Origin: Hydrogenophaga sp.
GTDB lineage: Bacteria > Pseudomonadota > Gammaproteobacteria > Burkholderiales > Burkholderiaceae_C
Direction of reading: 5' to 3'
Length of the DNA: 40,234 bases
Assembly (NCBI RefSeq): GCF_030656115.1
Contig: NZ_JAUSOO010000125.1
Coordinates: forward strand, 1-40,234
Part shown: one piece after another, positions 15,419-23,710 of the stretch
Layout: each line of letters starts with the position of its first letter
Position numbering within the stretch: position 1 is the stretch's first letter
Notes under the pieces: generated by a model
The model's input: the letters and a program-made list of their open reading frames with translations, nothing else
Database searches by the model: none
What the model was told of the DNA's origin: nothing
Made by a program: the position numbers and the translations under genes

Positions 15419-17488
15419 ATGCGCATCAGTCAAGTCGAGATCAAGAACTTCCGTCTTCTGGCAGACGTTGAACTTGTCCTGGAAGATCAAACGACTGTCA
15501 TCGTCGGGCGAAACAACAGTGGAAAAACCTCTCTTTCGGAAGTGATGCGGAGGCTCCTTTCAGACGGAAACGTTGCGTTCCAGTTAGAGGACTTTTCCAG
15601 TGCCTGCTACAACCACTTTTGCGAAGCGCTGCAAGCGTTGAATCAGGGTGCCGACGAAGACGCCGTGCGCGCGCTTATCCCGACCATTGAGTTGCGGCTG
15701 AAGTTCACCTACGACCCCGCCCAGCCTCAGCTAGGTCCCCTGGGTCCTTTCGTGATCGACCTTGATCCAGCATGCGCCGATGCACTGGTGGTGGTTCGCT
15801 ATGAACTCAAGGACGGGCAGCTTGCGAGCTTTCTCGACGGCCAGCCCAAAGAGGCGCTGACCCCGGAAACGCGTATTGCGTTCTTCCGTGCGTTGCGTGA
15901 GCGGATTCCCGCCGAATTCAACGTGAAGATATGGGCGGAAGATCCCAATGATCCCGACAATCGCCGTCAGTTGCCGCCAAGCGCACTGCGAGGCTTGGTC
16001 AAGACAGGGTTCATCAATGCGCAGCGGGGCCTCGATGATGTGACTTCGCGAGAATCCGACGTGCTGGCCAAGACCGTGGAGGGCCTTTTCGCGACAGCTT
16101 CTTCAGCGTCGGCCGATGCGGCTGACAAGCAAATTGCCGATGCGCTGAAAACCGCGGTCCAGGATATCCAGATCCAGATTGACGAGAACTTCGGAGGCCA
16201 ACTCAAAAGCCTGATTCCTGCGCTTCAGACCTTCGGCTACCCGGGATTGGGGGGCCAGGAGCTCCACACCGAAACCCTGCTTGATGTCCGAAAGCTGCTC
16301 TCCAATTTCACGAAGGTCCGCTACGCGGGCTACAGCGGCATCACGTTGCCCGAGTCATACAACGGCCTCGGCGCACGCAACCTGATCTTCATCCTGCTGC
16401 AACTGGCCGGTTTCTACAAAGCGTTTTGCGCAGAGACAACCGAACCGGGCGTACATCTGATTTTCATTGAGGAGCCCGAAGCGCACTTGCATCCACAAAT
16501 GCAGGAGGTCTTCATTCGCCAGCTTGCCAAAATTGCGCAGCAACTCGTTGACGGTGCGCAGGACAAGAGGCCCTGGCCGGTTCAGTTCGTCGTCTCCACG
16601 CATTCATCGCACATCGCCAACGCGGCTGGATTCGAAAGCATTCGGTACTTTCTGGGGGCTCCGGCGTCTGGCGCCCAGGAAGGAGTTCGGACAACAAGGG
16701 TCAAGGACTTGCGCAAGGGGCTCAAGGACATCCAGCCAGAGGACAAAAAGTTTCTTCATCAGTACATGACGTTGACGCGTTGTGACCTTTTCTTCGCTGA
16801 CAAGGCGGTTTTGGTCGAGGGACTGAGCGAGCGTTTGTTGCTTCCTGTCATCGTTGCCAAGCTAGAAGCTGCTGAGCCCAAGAGTCCGAAGCTGTCGAGT
16901 CAGTACGTGACGGTAATGGAGGTCGGTGGTGCATACGCGCATCTGTTCTTCGATCTGCTGAAGTTTCTCGAACTTCGCAGTCTGATCATCACAGACCTTG
17001 ATGCCGTTGAAAAACCCGGCGGCAAGGCGTGTGCGGTTCATCTGGGCACATACTCCAGCAACGCCTGTTTGAAGGCGTGGTACTCCGAGGACGATCCTTT
17101 TACGTTGGCGGGCTTGCTTGCCAAAAAGGACGCCGGAAAGGTACTCAACGGAAATCGCATAGCCTATCAACGCGCTGAGAAAGAGGGTGATCCCTGCGGG
17201 CGGACCTTCGAAGATGCGTTCATCCTCGCGAACCCGAAGCTGTTCGGCCTGACAGAGAAGACCCCTAATGGGCTTGAACTGGAGGCGCGGAGCAAGGCGG
17301 AAGAATGGAAGAAATCGGAGTTCGCATTGAAGCATGCGATCGCTGAGACGGAGTGGCTCGCACCGGCGTACATTGTGGAAGGCGTCCGCTGGTTGGCTCG
17401 CGGCGATGTTGTCGCCCCCGACCCGGCGCTGACGCTGGTCGTGGAGGCAGCCGTAGCTCCAGTGGAAGAAGATGGCGGCCATGCCTGA
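15419..17488 (+). CDS. gajA: OLD-family ATPase/TOPRIM nuclease, Gabija GajA-like
   Basis: The product has 689 residues from the ATG at 15419; a GTG at 15383 is in frame, but a G-rich Shine-Dalgarno-like run lies just before 15419 and MRISQVEIKNFR is the usual N-terminus. The ABC-type ATPase has Walker A Gly30-Arg-Asn-Asn-Ser-Gly-Lys36-Thr37 and a Walker B HLIFIEEPEAHLHP around 344-357. The C-terminal TOPRIM part has AVLVEGLSERLLLP (Glu near 466) and SLIITDLDAV (Asp-Leu-Asp near 525). Class 2 OLD nucleases of this kind form the GajA tetramer of Gabija, which cuts DNA when nucleotide pools fall. It overlaps the UvrD-like gene by 17 bases. At about 690 residues it is longer than the described GajA (about 580), so this is Gabija-like rather than a certain orthologue. 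Confidence 0.85.
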   Translation: MRISQVEIKNFRLLADVELVLEDQTTVIVGRNNSGKTSLSEVMRRLLSDGNVAFQLEDFSSACYNHFCEALQALNQGADEDAVRALIPTIELRLKFTYDPAQPQLGPLGPFVIDLDPACADALVVVRYELKDGQLASFLDGQPKEALTPETRIAFFRALRERIPAEFNVKIWAEDPNDPDNRRQLPPSALRGLVKTGFINAQRGLDDVTSRESDVLAKTVEGLFATASSASADAADKQIADALKTAVQDIQIQIDENFGGQLKSLIPALQTFGYPGLGGQELHTETLLDVRKLLSNFTKVRYAGYSGITLPESYNGLGARNLIFILLQLAGFYKAFCAETTEPGVHLIFIEEPEAHLHPQMQEVFIRQLAKIAQQLVDGAQDKRPWPVQFVVSTHSSHIANAAGFESIRYFLGAPASGAQEGVRTTRVKDLRKGLKDIQPEDKKFLHQYMTLTRCDLFFADKAVLVEGLSERLLLPVIVAKLEAAEPKSPKLSSQYVTVMEVGGAYAHLFFDLLKFLELRSLIITDLDAVEKPGGKACAVHLGTYSSNACLKAWYSEDDPFTLAGLLAKKDAGKVLNGNRIAYQRAEKEGDPCGRTFEDAFILANPKLFGLTEKTPNGLELEARSKAEEWKKSEFALKHAIAETEWLAPAYIVEGVRWLARGDVVAPDPALTLVVEAAVAPVEEDGGHA

Positions 17489-19214
17489 GATTGAGTCACC
17501 GGCGGAAACCGCGAGCCGGCGCGCGCTGGAAACCATGTATGCCTGTCTTGAAGCGGGACAGAACTTTCGCCTGGAGGCTGGTGCCGGCGCGGGCAAGACG
17601 TACTCGCTAGTCAAGGCGTTGCGGTTCCTGATTGAGCGCCGCAAAGATACCTTTCCAAAGCGCAGTCAGCAGATTGCATGCATCACCTTCACGAACGTCG
17701 CCAAGGACGAGATTGCGGCAAGGACTGACCGTAGCCCCATGGTTTTTTGCGAGACCAACCACGCGTTCTGTTGGTCCTTGATCAGTGGCTTTCAGAAGCC
17801 GCTAAGGGCGCTCATTGAAGCGATGCCTGACTGGAAGGAAAAGATCGAAGAGGTTGGAGGCAGCGTGGGCACGCGTGCCATCGAGTACAGCCTCGGGCAC
17901 CGTTCTATTCGCGACCATCGCGTGTCTATCCACCATGACGATGTCCTGCCGCTGACGATCTCACTCATGGCGCACGAGAAGTTCCGTCGCATGATCGCGG
18001 CGCGCTTCCCGATCATTCTGGTCGACGAGTACCAGGACACCGATAGCGATTGGGTCGAGGCGATCAAGGCTCATTTTCTCGGGCAACCCGGCTCACCGCT
18101 GTTTGGTTTCTTTGGCGATCATTGGCAGAAGATCTACGGCGGCGGGTGCGGCAAGCTGGAGCATGCAAACGTGACGGAGATTGGCAAAGAGGCCAACTTC
18201 CGTTCGGTCAAGGTTGTCGTCGACGCGCTCAATCGAATGCGGCCGCAACTGCAGCAGTTTGTTGAAGATCCGAATGCCGATGGACAGGTCCGTGTTTTTC
18301 ACACGAACACTTGGCAGGGGCAACGGCAAAAGGGCGCCCACTGGGGCGGAGATCTGCCTTCCCCCGACGCCCAGGCCACCCTTGAGCGTGTGAAGGTCGA
18401 GCTGGAACAGACCGGGTGGGATCTGTCACCCAGCCACACCAAGATTCTGATGCTGACTCATCGGCTGCTGGCGAGTCAGCAAGGCTATTCAAATCTCGCC
18501 GCGACGTTCCGATTCAACGATGCGTTTACCAAGAAGGAGCACGAACACATTGCCTTCTTTGTAGATCAGTTGGAGCCGGCATGCGATGCTTTCATTGCCC
18601 GCAGGTACGGGGCGATGTTCGAGGCGCTTGGCGGCACCACGCCACAGATGCGCAGCCATTCGGACAAGACGGAATGGCACGACGCAATGACGCAACTGGT
18701 GGCCCTTCGCGAAGGAGGGACCGTGGGGCAGGTTGTTGAGCACCTGCGTGCCCAGCGAAAGCCGAGACTTCCGGATGCGGTTGAAAAGCGCGAGCGGGAG
18801 CTGCGCGACTTCGACATGTCTGCAGGCATCGAGATGCCGAGGGGTTTGGAAGAACTGGAGAAGTTGCGAGGCATCGCGTATTCAGAGGTCAAGGCACTTC
18901 GCCGCTACCTTGATGGTCACTCGCCGTTTGAAACTAAGCATGGTGTCAAGGGTGCCGAGTTTGAAAACGTATTGGTTGTGGTAGGGCGCGGCTGGAACCA
19001 ATACAACTTCGGTGAAATGCTGGAGCTTGCCGGCGCTTCGGTGATTCCAGTCGCGAAGGAAGAAGCATTCGAGCGCAACCGCAACCTTTTCTATGTTGCC
19101 TGTTCAAGGCCCCAGAAACGGCTCGCCATTTTGTTCACGCAACTGCTGTCACCCGAAGCCATAGCAACTCTTGAGAGCTGGTTCGGGGCGGATGCTGTCA
19201 CGCCGGCTCCGTAG
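17472..19214 (+). CDS. gajB: UvrD/PcrA-like SF1 helicase, Gabija GajB-like
   Basis: The product has 580 residues. SF1A helicase motifs are in order: Walker A Gly37-Ala-Gly-Ala-Gly-Lys42-Thr43, motif Ia ACITFTNVAKDEI near 69-81, motif II ILVDEYQDTD near 182-191, motif III FGFFGDHWQKIYG near 210-223, motif V KHGVKGAEFENVLVV near 486-500 and motif VI LFYVACSRPQKRL near 538-551. In Gabija, GajB binds the GajA tetramer and stimulates the response to terminated DNA. The first ATG at 17472 has GGAAG only three to four bases upstream; the second ATG at 17481 is possible. The 17-base overlap with gajA implies coupled translation. No terminator is visible in the next 250 bases. Confidence 0.88.
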   Translation: MAAMPEIESPAETASRRALETMYACLEAGQNFRLEAGAGAGKTYSLVKALRFLIERRKDTFPKRSQQIACITFTNVAKDEIAARTDRSPMVFCETNHAFCWSLISGFQKPLRALIEAMPDWKEKIEEVGGSVGTRAIEYSLGHRSIRDHRVSIHHDDVLPLTISLMAHEKFRRMIAARFPIILVDEYQDTDSDWVEAIKAHFLGQPGSPLFGFFGDHWQKIYGGGCGKLEHANVTEIGKEANFRSVKVVVDALNRMRPQLQQFVEDPNADGQVRVFHTNTWQGQRQKGAHWGGDLPSPDAQATLERVKVELEQTGWDLSPSHTKILMLTHRLLASQQGYSNLAATFRFNDAFTKKEHEHIAFFVDQLEPACDAFIARRYGAMFEALGGTTPQMRSHSDKTEWHDAMTQLVALREGGTVGQVVEHLRAQRKPRLPDAVEKRERELRDFDMSAGIEMPRGLEELEKLRGIAYSEVKALRRYLDGHSPFETKHGVKGAEFENVLVVVGRGWNQYNFGEMLELAGASVIPVAKEEAFERNRNLFYVACSRPQKRLAILFTQLLSPEAIATLESWFGADAVTPAP

Positions 19215-19474
19215 CTGGCCATAAAGACTCAGGATGTCAACAGCTAAGCGCTGAAGCACTTTCGTGGTTATTCCGAGTTACCCTTCTCTGCGAACAGATG
19301 AAGCCTCGACGCATTGCTGACCAGAAACTTGTAGTCCGGTGGAAACTGGACCCTTGGTGATCGCTAAAACCGAAATGGCTTGATGAAGCGGAGGAGCAAG
19401 CGATATTCCGATATGCTGTACTTGTTACTGCGCGTTTTCATAGACGTTTGCCTTTCAGCCGCTCGCATTAAGTA

Positions 19475-19750
19475 ATGATCAGGGACTTTGCTGTATCCGA
19501 CAGAATCACCTTGATGTGTAGCAAGACATTGGGCTGCACTGAGGTTGACGCCCGTACGCTGCAATTGGGCCCGTTGATTGAACTCCTTGCATTTCGCCGA
19601 AGGAGTATTCCTCCAGGCGCCGAACTGAAGCTCATGGGACATGGCACACCGCTTTCGACAGCACTGAAGGCGATGCCCAGCGACACTGCATGGGCCTACC
19701 GCACTTCCGATTCGATAGGGGTGTTGCGGGTGCAAGCGGGCCACCCCTAG
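19475..19750 (+). CDS. Small STAS-like protein (putative)
   Basis: This 91-residue frame is probably a gene. The central part, LQLGPLIELLAFRRRSIPPG then AELKLMGHGTPLSTALKAM, has the strand-helix-strand-helix rhythm of STAS (anti-anti-sigma-like) domains; the usual phosphorylatable Ser/Thr position is not clear. It lies three bases before the GTG start of a GHKL ATPase gene, so the pair recalls STAS/ATPase partner-switch modules such as SpoIIAA/SpoIIAB, though the resemblance is structural and by eye. The start is uncertain: ATG 19475 lacks a ribosome-binding site and sits inside a small dyad (CATTA AG TAATG, 19466-19477); ATG 19514 is the alternative. A 136-residue frame on the other strand over the same bases is taken as a shadow. 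Confidence 0.55.
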   Translation: MIRDFAVSDRITLMCSKTLGCTEVDARTLQLGPLIELLAFRRRSIPPGAELKLMGHGTPLSTALKAMPSDTAWAYRTSDSIGVLRVQAGHP

Positions 19751-19753
19751 AAC

Positions 19754-20260
19754 GTGGATGACATCGTGCAGCAACAGTTCTTGATGGATATTCGAAAGCG
19801 ACTTGAGCAGGAAGGTGTTCCGAAATCATCAGCCCAAGCGTTGACAGGTGCTGCGGGTGAACTCATTGACAACATTGGCCAGCATGCAGGCACTCAATGT
19901 GAGGCGTTGGCGGCCTTCGACATCACTCCAGGAAATTTTTGGCTGGCAGTTGGTGATTCGGGAGTTGGTGCACTTGCGACATACATTGCTATGCCGGAAG
20001 TGCAGTCGGCGCGCCAGGCATTGGACGTAGCAGTCGTTGATCATCGTTCCTCTACTGGCGATCCGGCCCGCGGTCTTGGCTTTCGGCAGGTGCTTGGTGC
20101 ATTGCGTTCCATGGATGCAGCGCTCAGGGTTCGAAGCGGTGACGCGAGCCTTGAAATCGAGGGCGTTGGTGGTTCAGGGAACTGGGTGTCACGGGAACAG
20201 CAACAGCTGTGCGGCTTCGTCGTCAGCGCTCATGTCCGATGGGGTGCCCAGCGGTCTTAG
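19754..20260 (+). CDS. GHKL (histidine-kinase-like) ATPase domain protein
   Basis: The product has 168 residues and starts at GTG 19754, three bases after the preceding stop. The ATP-binding boxes of the GHKL fold are readable: N box Glu36-Leu-Ile-Asp-Asn40 in AAGELIDNIGQHAG, G1 box Asp68-Ser-Gly-Val-Gly72, and a G2-like Gly107-Leu-Gly-Phe in DPARGLGFRQVLGAL. There is no dimerisation/phosphoacceptor domain and no receiver, so it is a stand-alone ATPase such as an anti-sigma-type serine kinase or a defence ATPase. It pairs with the small STAS-like frame upstream. Its last 72 bases overlap, tail to tail, the end of the minus-strand DUF4417-like gene, which is unusual. Confidence 0.72.
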   Translation: MDDIVQQQFLMDIRKRLEQEGVPKSSAQALTGAAGELIDNIGQHAGTQCEALAAFDITPGNFWLAVGDSGVGALATYIAMPEVQSARQALDVAVVDHRSSTGDPARGLGFRQVLGALRSMDAALRVRSGDASLEIEGVGGSGNWVSREQQQLCGFVVSAHVRWGAQRS

Positions 20261-21391
20261 GTCTAGCGATCGCTGAGCTGGAATCGAGATCTCTGATCGA
20301 CAGATGTGATATCGGCGCTGCGCAGCCATGGCCAGGCTTTTAAATAGTCCACCAATCGGGGCTGCCGCATCGCCCCCACGTGGCGCATACCTCAAGGGGC
20401 CCGCAGAATTTGGGACTGCGACATGGCGATGCATGGCTCGAAAATAGGGCGTCGCATCGAGCCAGATGACATGGTCAAACACGGCTTCAAGTCGCTTGGC
20501 GATTTGCATCGAACCACGCAGCACGAGTGTCAATGGCCGCTCAACCCGTTGGGCCAGTGTGGTGAGGCGATCAACATAGCGTTCGCTATCGTCGACAAGC
20601 TTCGCGCCAGTGAGGAATTCGAAGGCAATTGACGTGACTTCAGGATGATCGATGATGAACTGCGTCCATCGGTCGAAGTCGTGGCTTGTTCTGCCATTGA
20701 CATGCAGTGCGGTGGGAAGCCCTGCCTCGTTCATCGTGTACCACATCCAAGCGATGCGCTTCATCGCATGGAGGTTGTCGTGCCGTGGAGCATCCGCGTA
20801 CAGGCTGAAGTTGGGTGACGTGGCGAAGACGACGCCGGCCTCTCGCAAGCTCTTGAACACCTCACGATGCTTCGGGAGCCGCCAAGCGCGCTCTACGTAA
20901 CGATCGTCCTCAATACCAGTGACGATCCAACCTTTTCGGGGTAGCACGCCGTGGTCGCGCACCAGTTCATCTCGCGTCTTCGCGCGTTGCTGGAGCCCCC
21001 GACCGGTAATGGCCCTGGACAGGGGGATGGCTGCGTAGTCGGGTAGTTCGATGGGTCGCCGGCGAGAGACGCGGCCCTCGATCAACGTGACGCAGCCTGC
21101 GGGCGCCGGTCGTGCATTAAAGTTCCTGCGCGGTATGTCATCGAGCTGAAACCCGCGGACTTCATGCACACGCCTTGCAAATCTGGTCGGAGCCTTCGGG
21201 CAGACCATGTCGCACGCGCTTGGGTCAGCGCAATGGCACAAGTCCATGCAGGTGAGCATGGCAGACCCGTTAGGCAGATGGAGTCCGCCGCACGCTTGGC
21301 GGTCCAGACATGAGCCGCAACCCAGGAGCGCCGTTGGTGAATCGATGTCTTTCAGAAGCCAGACGCCGCTATGTGCTTCCTGGGGCAGCAT
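20189..21391 (-). CDS. Cys-rich DUF4417-like protein
   Basis: The product has 400 residues. The N-terminus has eight Cys within 40 residues (25, 28, 34, 48, 52, 54, 60, 64), in the pattern CxxCx5C ... Cx3CxCx5Cx3C, which suggests one or two iron-sulfur or zinc sites. The middle carries VVFATSPNFSLYADAPRHDN, then MKRIAWMWYTMNEAGLPTAL and HVNGRTSHDFDRW, and later IAFEFLTGAK and RPLTLVLRG. These recall DUF4417 proteins and, more loosely, TIM-barrel enzymes of the tRNA-guanine transglycosylase type. No function can be assigned. GGAG lies nine bases before the ATG at 21391. It is the last gene of a three-gene minus-strand operon headed by a STAS-like/winged-helix protein, starting three bases after the preceding stop. 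Confidence 0.78.
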   Translation of the reverse strand: MLPQEAHSGVWLLKDIDSPTALLGCGSCLDRQACGGLHLPNGSAMLTCMDLCHCADPSACDMVCPKAPTRFARRVHEVRGFQLDDIPRRNFNARPAPAGCVTLIEGRVSRRRPIELPDYAAIPLSRAITGRGLQQRAKTRDELVRDHGVLPRKGWIVTGIEDDRYVERAWRLPKHREVFKSLREAGVVFATSPNFSLYADAPRHDNLHAMKRIAWMWYTMNEAGLPTALHVNGRTSHDFDRWTQFIIDHPEVTSIAFEFLTGAKLVDDSERYVDRLTTLAQRVERPLTLVLRGSMQIAKRLEAVFDHVIWLDATPYFRAMHRHVAVPNSAGPLRYAPRGGDAAAPIGGLFKSLAMAAQRRYHICRSEISIPAQRSLDLRPLGTPSDMSADDEAAQLLLFP

Positions 21392-21394
21392 GGA

Positions 21395-21745
21395 TCAGAG
21401 CTCCGCTTCAATGTCGACGATGCCGAGATCGGCAAAGCACTCATACACGCGGCCTGCCAAGATGCCGTTGTGTGTGTCAAGAGCTCTCAACAGGTCACTG
21501 GCGGGACGGTCGATGCCGCCGACCAGGCTGACGTCCTGCGAGATGACGACGTTGCCGTCTCTCAAGCGGCGGATGAGAACTTCACTTCCATTGCAAAGGT
21601 TTGCAGCACCTTGCAGAGTGGACCGGAACACTCGATTTGGGCGCTTTGGCTCGTCGGCGAAGAGGTCATCTGTTTTCCGCAGCATCTGAAGGTTCCATGC
21701 CTTTTTGTGCGGCTGGCGCTTGTTGCGCAGAAAATCAACTCCCAT
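21395..21745 (-). CDS. Small hypothetical protein of the STAS/DUF4417-like module
   Basis: The product has 116 residues with no motif that I can name. It starts MGVDFLRNKRQPHKKAW, a basic beginning that I recall from small conserved proteins of mobile elements, then has a segment TDDLFADEPKRPNRVFRSTL and a beta-rich end with GILAGRVYECFADLGIVDIE. The ATG at 21745 overlaps the stop of the STAS-like/winged-helix gene by 11 bases, and its stop is three bases before the DUF4417-like start, so the three genes are tightly coupled. Confidence 0.7.
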   Translation of the reverse strand: MGVDFLRNKRQPHKKAWNLQMLRKTDDLFADEPKRPNRVFRSTLQGAANLCNGSEVLIRRLRDGNVVISQDVSLVGGIDRPASDLLRALDTHNGILAGRVYECFADLGIVDIEAEL

Positions 21746-22307
21746 ACGCGAGACCCCCTATGACCGGTGAATAGAACTTGCGTTTGCCGGCTTTGCGCTC
21801 ACGCAGCAGGCCCATCGATTGCAGCGTCACCAAGCGGTTGTTCCATGCGGTCACAACACCAGGTTCGTTCGAGAGTTGACTGACGGTCTGCGCATCTGCC
21901 TCGCCAGCTTGGATAACGAGTTGAAGGGTGCGGGCGACCTTGGGATCAAGCGGACCGCGCAGTTCGGTGTGAGAGAGTTCGTCGGCAGAGTACTTTGCGC
22001 TGATGTATGGGGTGCGTACGGCCTCCGCGACCAGATCTGCTTCTTCCTTATTTGCCTCGGATAGGTTGGCCAGCACGACTGCAGCTCGCTCGCATTGGGG
22101 GTGACGGCGAATGCCCTGCAGGAGGTGTCGAAGGGCGCTACCTCCTAGAACTTCCACCGAATGAAAGTCAAGGACAACGGGCGTCTCTGGCGCGTGCTTC
22201 GCAAGCTCATCGGCAAGGCAGGTCAGGGCGCGTTCGCCACCGGATACACCGGTGAGGATTGGCCTTTCTACAAGCGTGCCGACATCTAGGGTTTTCATTT
22301 CATTCAT
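21735..22307 (-). CDS. STAS-like (DUF4325-type) protein with C-terminal winged helix
   Basis: The product has 190 residues. The N-terminal half is STAS-like: a glycine-rich GVSGGERALTCLADELAK, then PVVLDFHSVEVLGGSALRHL and a strand AAVVLANLSE, as in DUF4325 domains. The C-terminal 70 residues are a winged helix: KVARTLQLVIQAGEADAQTV, then VTAWNNRLVTLQSMGLLRER and KRKFYSPV. It could be the regulator of its own operon. The in-frame starts are ATG 22307 and ATG 22298, both inside or next to a four-copy ATGA tract; neither has a ribosome-binding site. A consensus-like promoter lies immediately upstream, so the mRNA leader would be very short. Confidence 0.8.
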   Translation of the reverse strand: MNEMKTLDVGTLVERPILTGVSGGERALTCLADELAKHAPETPVVLDFHSVEVLGGSALRHLLQGIRRHPQCERAAVVLANLSEANKEEADLVAEAVRTPYISAKYSADELSHTELRGPLDPKVARTLQLVIQAGEADAQTVSQLSNEPGVVTAWNNRLVTLQSMGLLRERKAGKRKFYSPVIGGLAYGS

Positions 22308-22330
22308 TCATTCATTTGAGTGAATGAAAT
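22297..22330 (-). promoter_or_regulatory. Inverted repeat and tetranucleotide tract on the start codon
   Basis: ATTTCATTCA (22297-22306) and TGAATGAAAT (22321-22330) form a perfect 10-bp inverted repeat spanning from the -10 box to the start codon of the STAS-like/winged-helix gene. Between and within the arms, four ATGA units (minus strand, 22315-22300) give overlapping ATG and TGA codons in three frames; only ATG 22307 and 22298 open the real gene. It is a likely operator and possibly a slippage or translation-control site. Confidence 0.65.
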
Positions 22331-22355
22331 ATACATCATCGGCGAGGTATGTCAA
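22328..22355 (-). promoter_or_regulatory. Strong sigma-70 promoter of the STAS/DUF4417-like operon
   Basis: On the minus strand a perfect TTGACA (22355-22350) is followed after 16 bases by TATATT (22333-22328). The transcription start would fall near 22321, only about 6-23 bases before the possible start codons. Confidence 0.65.
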
Positions 22356-22424
22356 GTGGCAGCAATGCTTGGCGAACTGAGGCGTAGCCGATGAGCGTGT
22401 GGGACCACAAACCGGCAGAGGCAT

Positions 22425-23705
22425 CTATTGCCGTAGATCGTTGACCAGCAGGGATGCCACAGCCTCCTCAGCGATGGACATTCCGTGTGACTGCATGGCC
22501 TCGGCCAATGCCTGGTCCCAAGACGCTGCAACTGCTGTTTCCTTAAGATCTCGTTCCTTGGGGGGTGCTGTTTCGAGTGCCTGTAAGTAGTGTTCGCTTC
22601 CAAAGCGCCAAGGGCTGCATCCGCAGAGCCTCATGACGTTGTTGGCGATGTGAATACCGGCCCAATCAAAGTCGCCGTGATACAGCAGCTTGGCTCCCGC
22701 GTCTGACAGCTGTTTCAACAGCACACGCTGCGCGGCCGCAGGCATGCCGTCGGTGCATACGAGTGGAGCACAGGCAGCACCCAAGCGGTCAGCAGCAATC
22801 GAGACGATGTTGGGGTTCTCGCAGACATAGATGATCTGATCCGCAACCTCCCAGTCAGGCGGTGTTCTCACGAGGCGGCGCAGGGAAAGGTAACTTGGTT
22901 CACCTGGTGCGGCCGGCGCGTTTGACGGAGTGCGGACTGGCAGATTCAGAAACAGGGCAGGGCGGGCCAACTCGTTGACGAGCACGCCCGATCGAGCCCA
23001 GATATCTCGCACCCGCTCGCTGGGCCGACGAACGCCATCTGCTTCATCTGTGGTTTCCTCAGAAGGGGATTGTTCCTGTTCACCGGTGCTGGCGCCATGT
23101 TGCAATGCGGCCAACACAACCGTAGCAACGGCTTGTCCATTGTCGAGGGCATGGGCATTGCCGAGCGCATCGGCGGCCAGTTGAGCGCGTGTCAAACCCT
23201 GGGCTGGCAGGCGCTGCAAGACCTCGTGCGCTTGCTGTAGCAGTAGGTGAGCCGTTTGGGCCTCCTGTTTGGACACCCGCTTGAGCAGGCCGACGGCTGA
23301 TGATCCCTGCAACCATGCGCACAGCGAGGGGTGAAGCCCTTGACCGTCGGTGACGCTGGACCAGCGTGACTGCAGCTCGGCCTTGGCCTCTGCTCGGTTC
23401 ACGATGGGGCCATCCAGCATTTGCAAGGCTTCATGAAGCGAGTTGGCTATGCCCGCATCCTGCAAGGCAGCGTCGAACCGGGCAATGTCGATTCGGACAG
23501 ATTGGGTGGGTCGAGGAGGTAGACCGATGAGCAGAGCCAACGCCTCGTATTCAACGGCGCTCAGCTTGGTCAGGTGGAAGCCCGATTTTTCTGGATCGCG
23601 TCCATGGCGCTCGAAATGCCGCCTCATCCGCTGTCGCAATTCAGCAAGCTCTGAGCCCCCGAGCCTTCGGATCAGCCTTGGATCAATGCTGGGATCGTTC
23701 GCCAT
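22425..23705 (-). CDS. jetD: Wadjet nuclease JetD (TIGR02679, DUF3323/DUF2399)
   Basis: The product has 426 residues from ATG 23705. The N-terminal half (ELAELRQRMRRHFERHG onwards) fits DUF3323 and the C-terminal half fits DUF2399. TOPRIM residues are visible: Glu296 in VCENPNIVS and Asp345-Phe-Asp347 in YHGDFDWAGIHIA. JetD is the nuclease that cuts circular plasmid DNA after the JetABC motor has reeled it in. The start is six bases after the JetC stop, without a clear Shine-Dalgarno; a GTG at 23714 overlapping the JetC TGA (GTGA) would add VIH and is an alternative. The open frame continues 49 residues further upstream inside jetC but is a shadow there. Confidence 0.9.
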   Translation of the reverse strand: MANDPSIDPRLIRRLGGSELAELRQRMRRHFERHGRDPEKSGFHLTKLSAVEYEALALLIGLPPRPTQSVRIDIARFDAALQDAGIANSLHEALQMLDGPIVNRAEAKAELQSRWSSVTDGQGLHPSLCAWLQGSSAVGLLKRVSKQEAQTAHLLLQQAHEVLQRLPAQGLTRAQLAADALGNAHALDNGQAVATVVLAALQHGASTGEQEQSPSEETTDEADGVRRPSERVRDIWARSGVLVNELARPALFLNLPVRTPSNAPAAPGEPSYLSLRRLVRTPPDWEVADQIIYVCENPNIVSIAADRLGAACAPLVCTDGMPAAAQRVLLKQLSDAGAKLLYHGDFDWAGIHIANNVMRLCGCSPWRFGSEHYLQALETAPPKERDLKETAVAASWDQALAEAMQSHGMSIAEEAVASLLVNDLRQ

Positions 23706-23710
23706 GTGGA

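Noticed and set aside
19364..19774. 136-residue minus-strand frame opposite the small STAS-like frame
   Set aside because: It has no start signal, mixed composition and no recognisable fold; the plus-strand frame couples directly to the GHKL gene and is preferred, though neither is certain.
22301..22316. Repeat tract considered as a CRISPR or larger tandem array
   Set aside because: Only four units of four bases, with no spacers. No CRISPR-like array was seen anywhere in the window.
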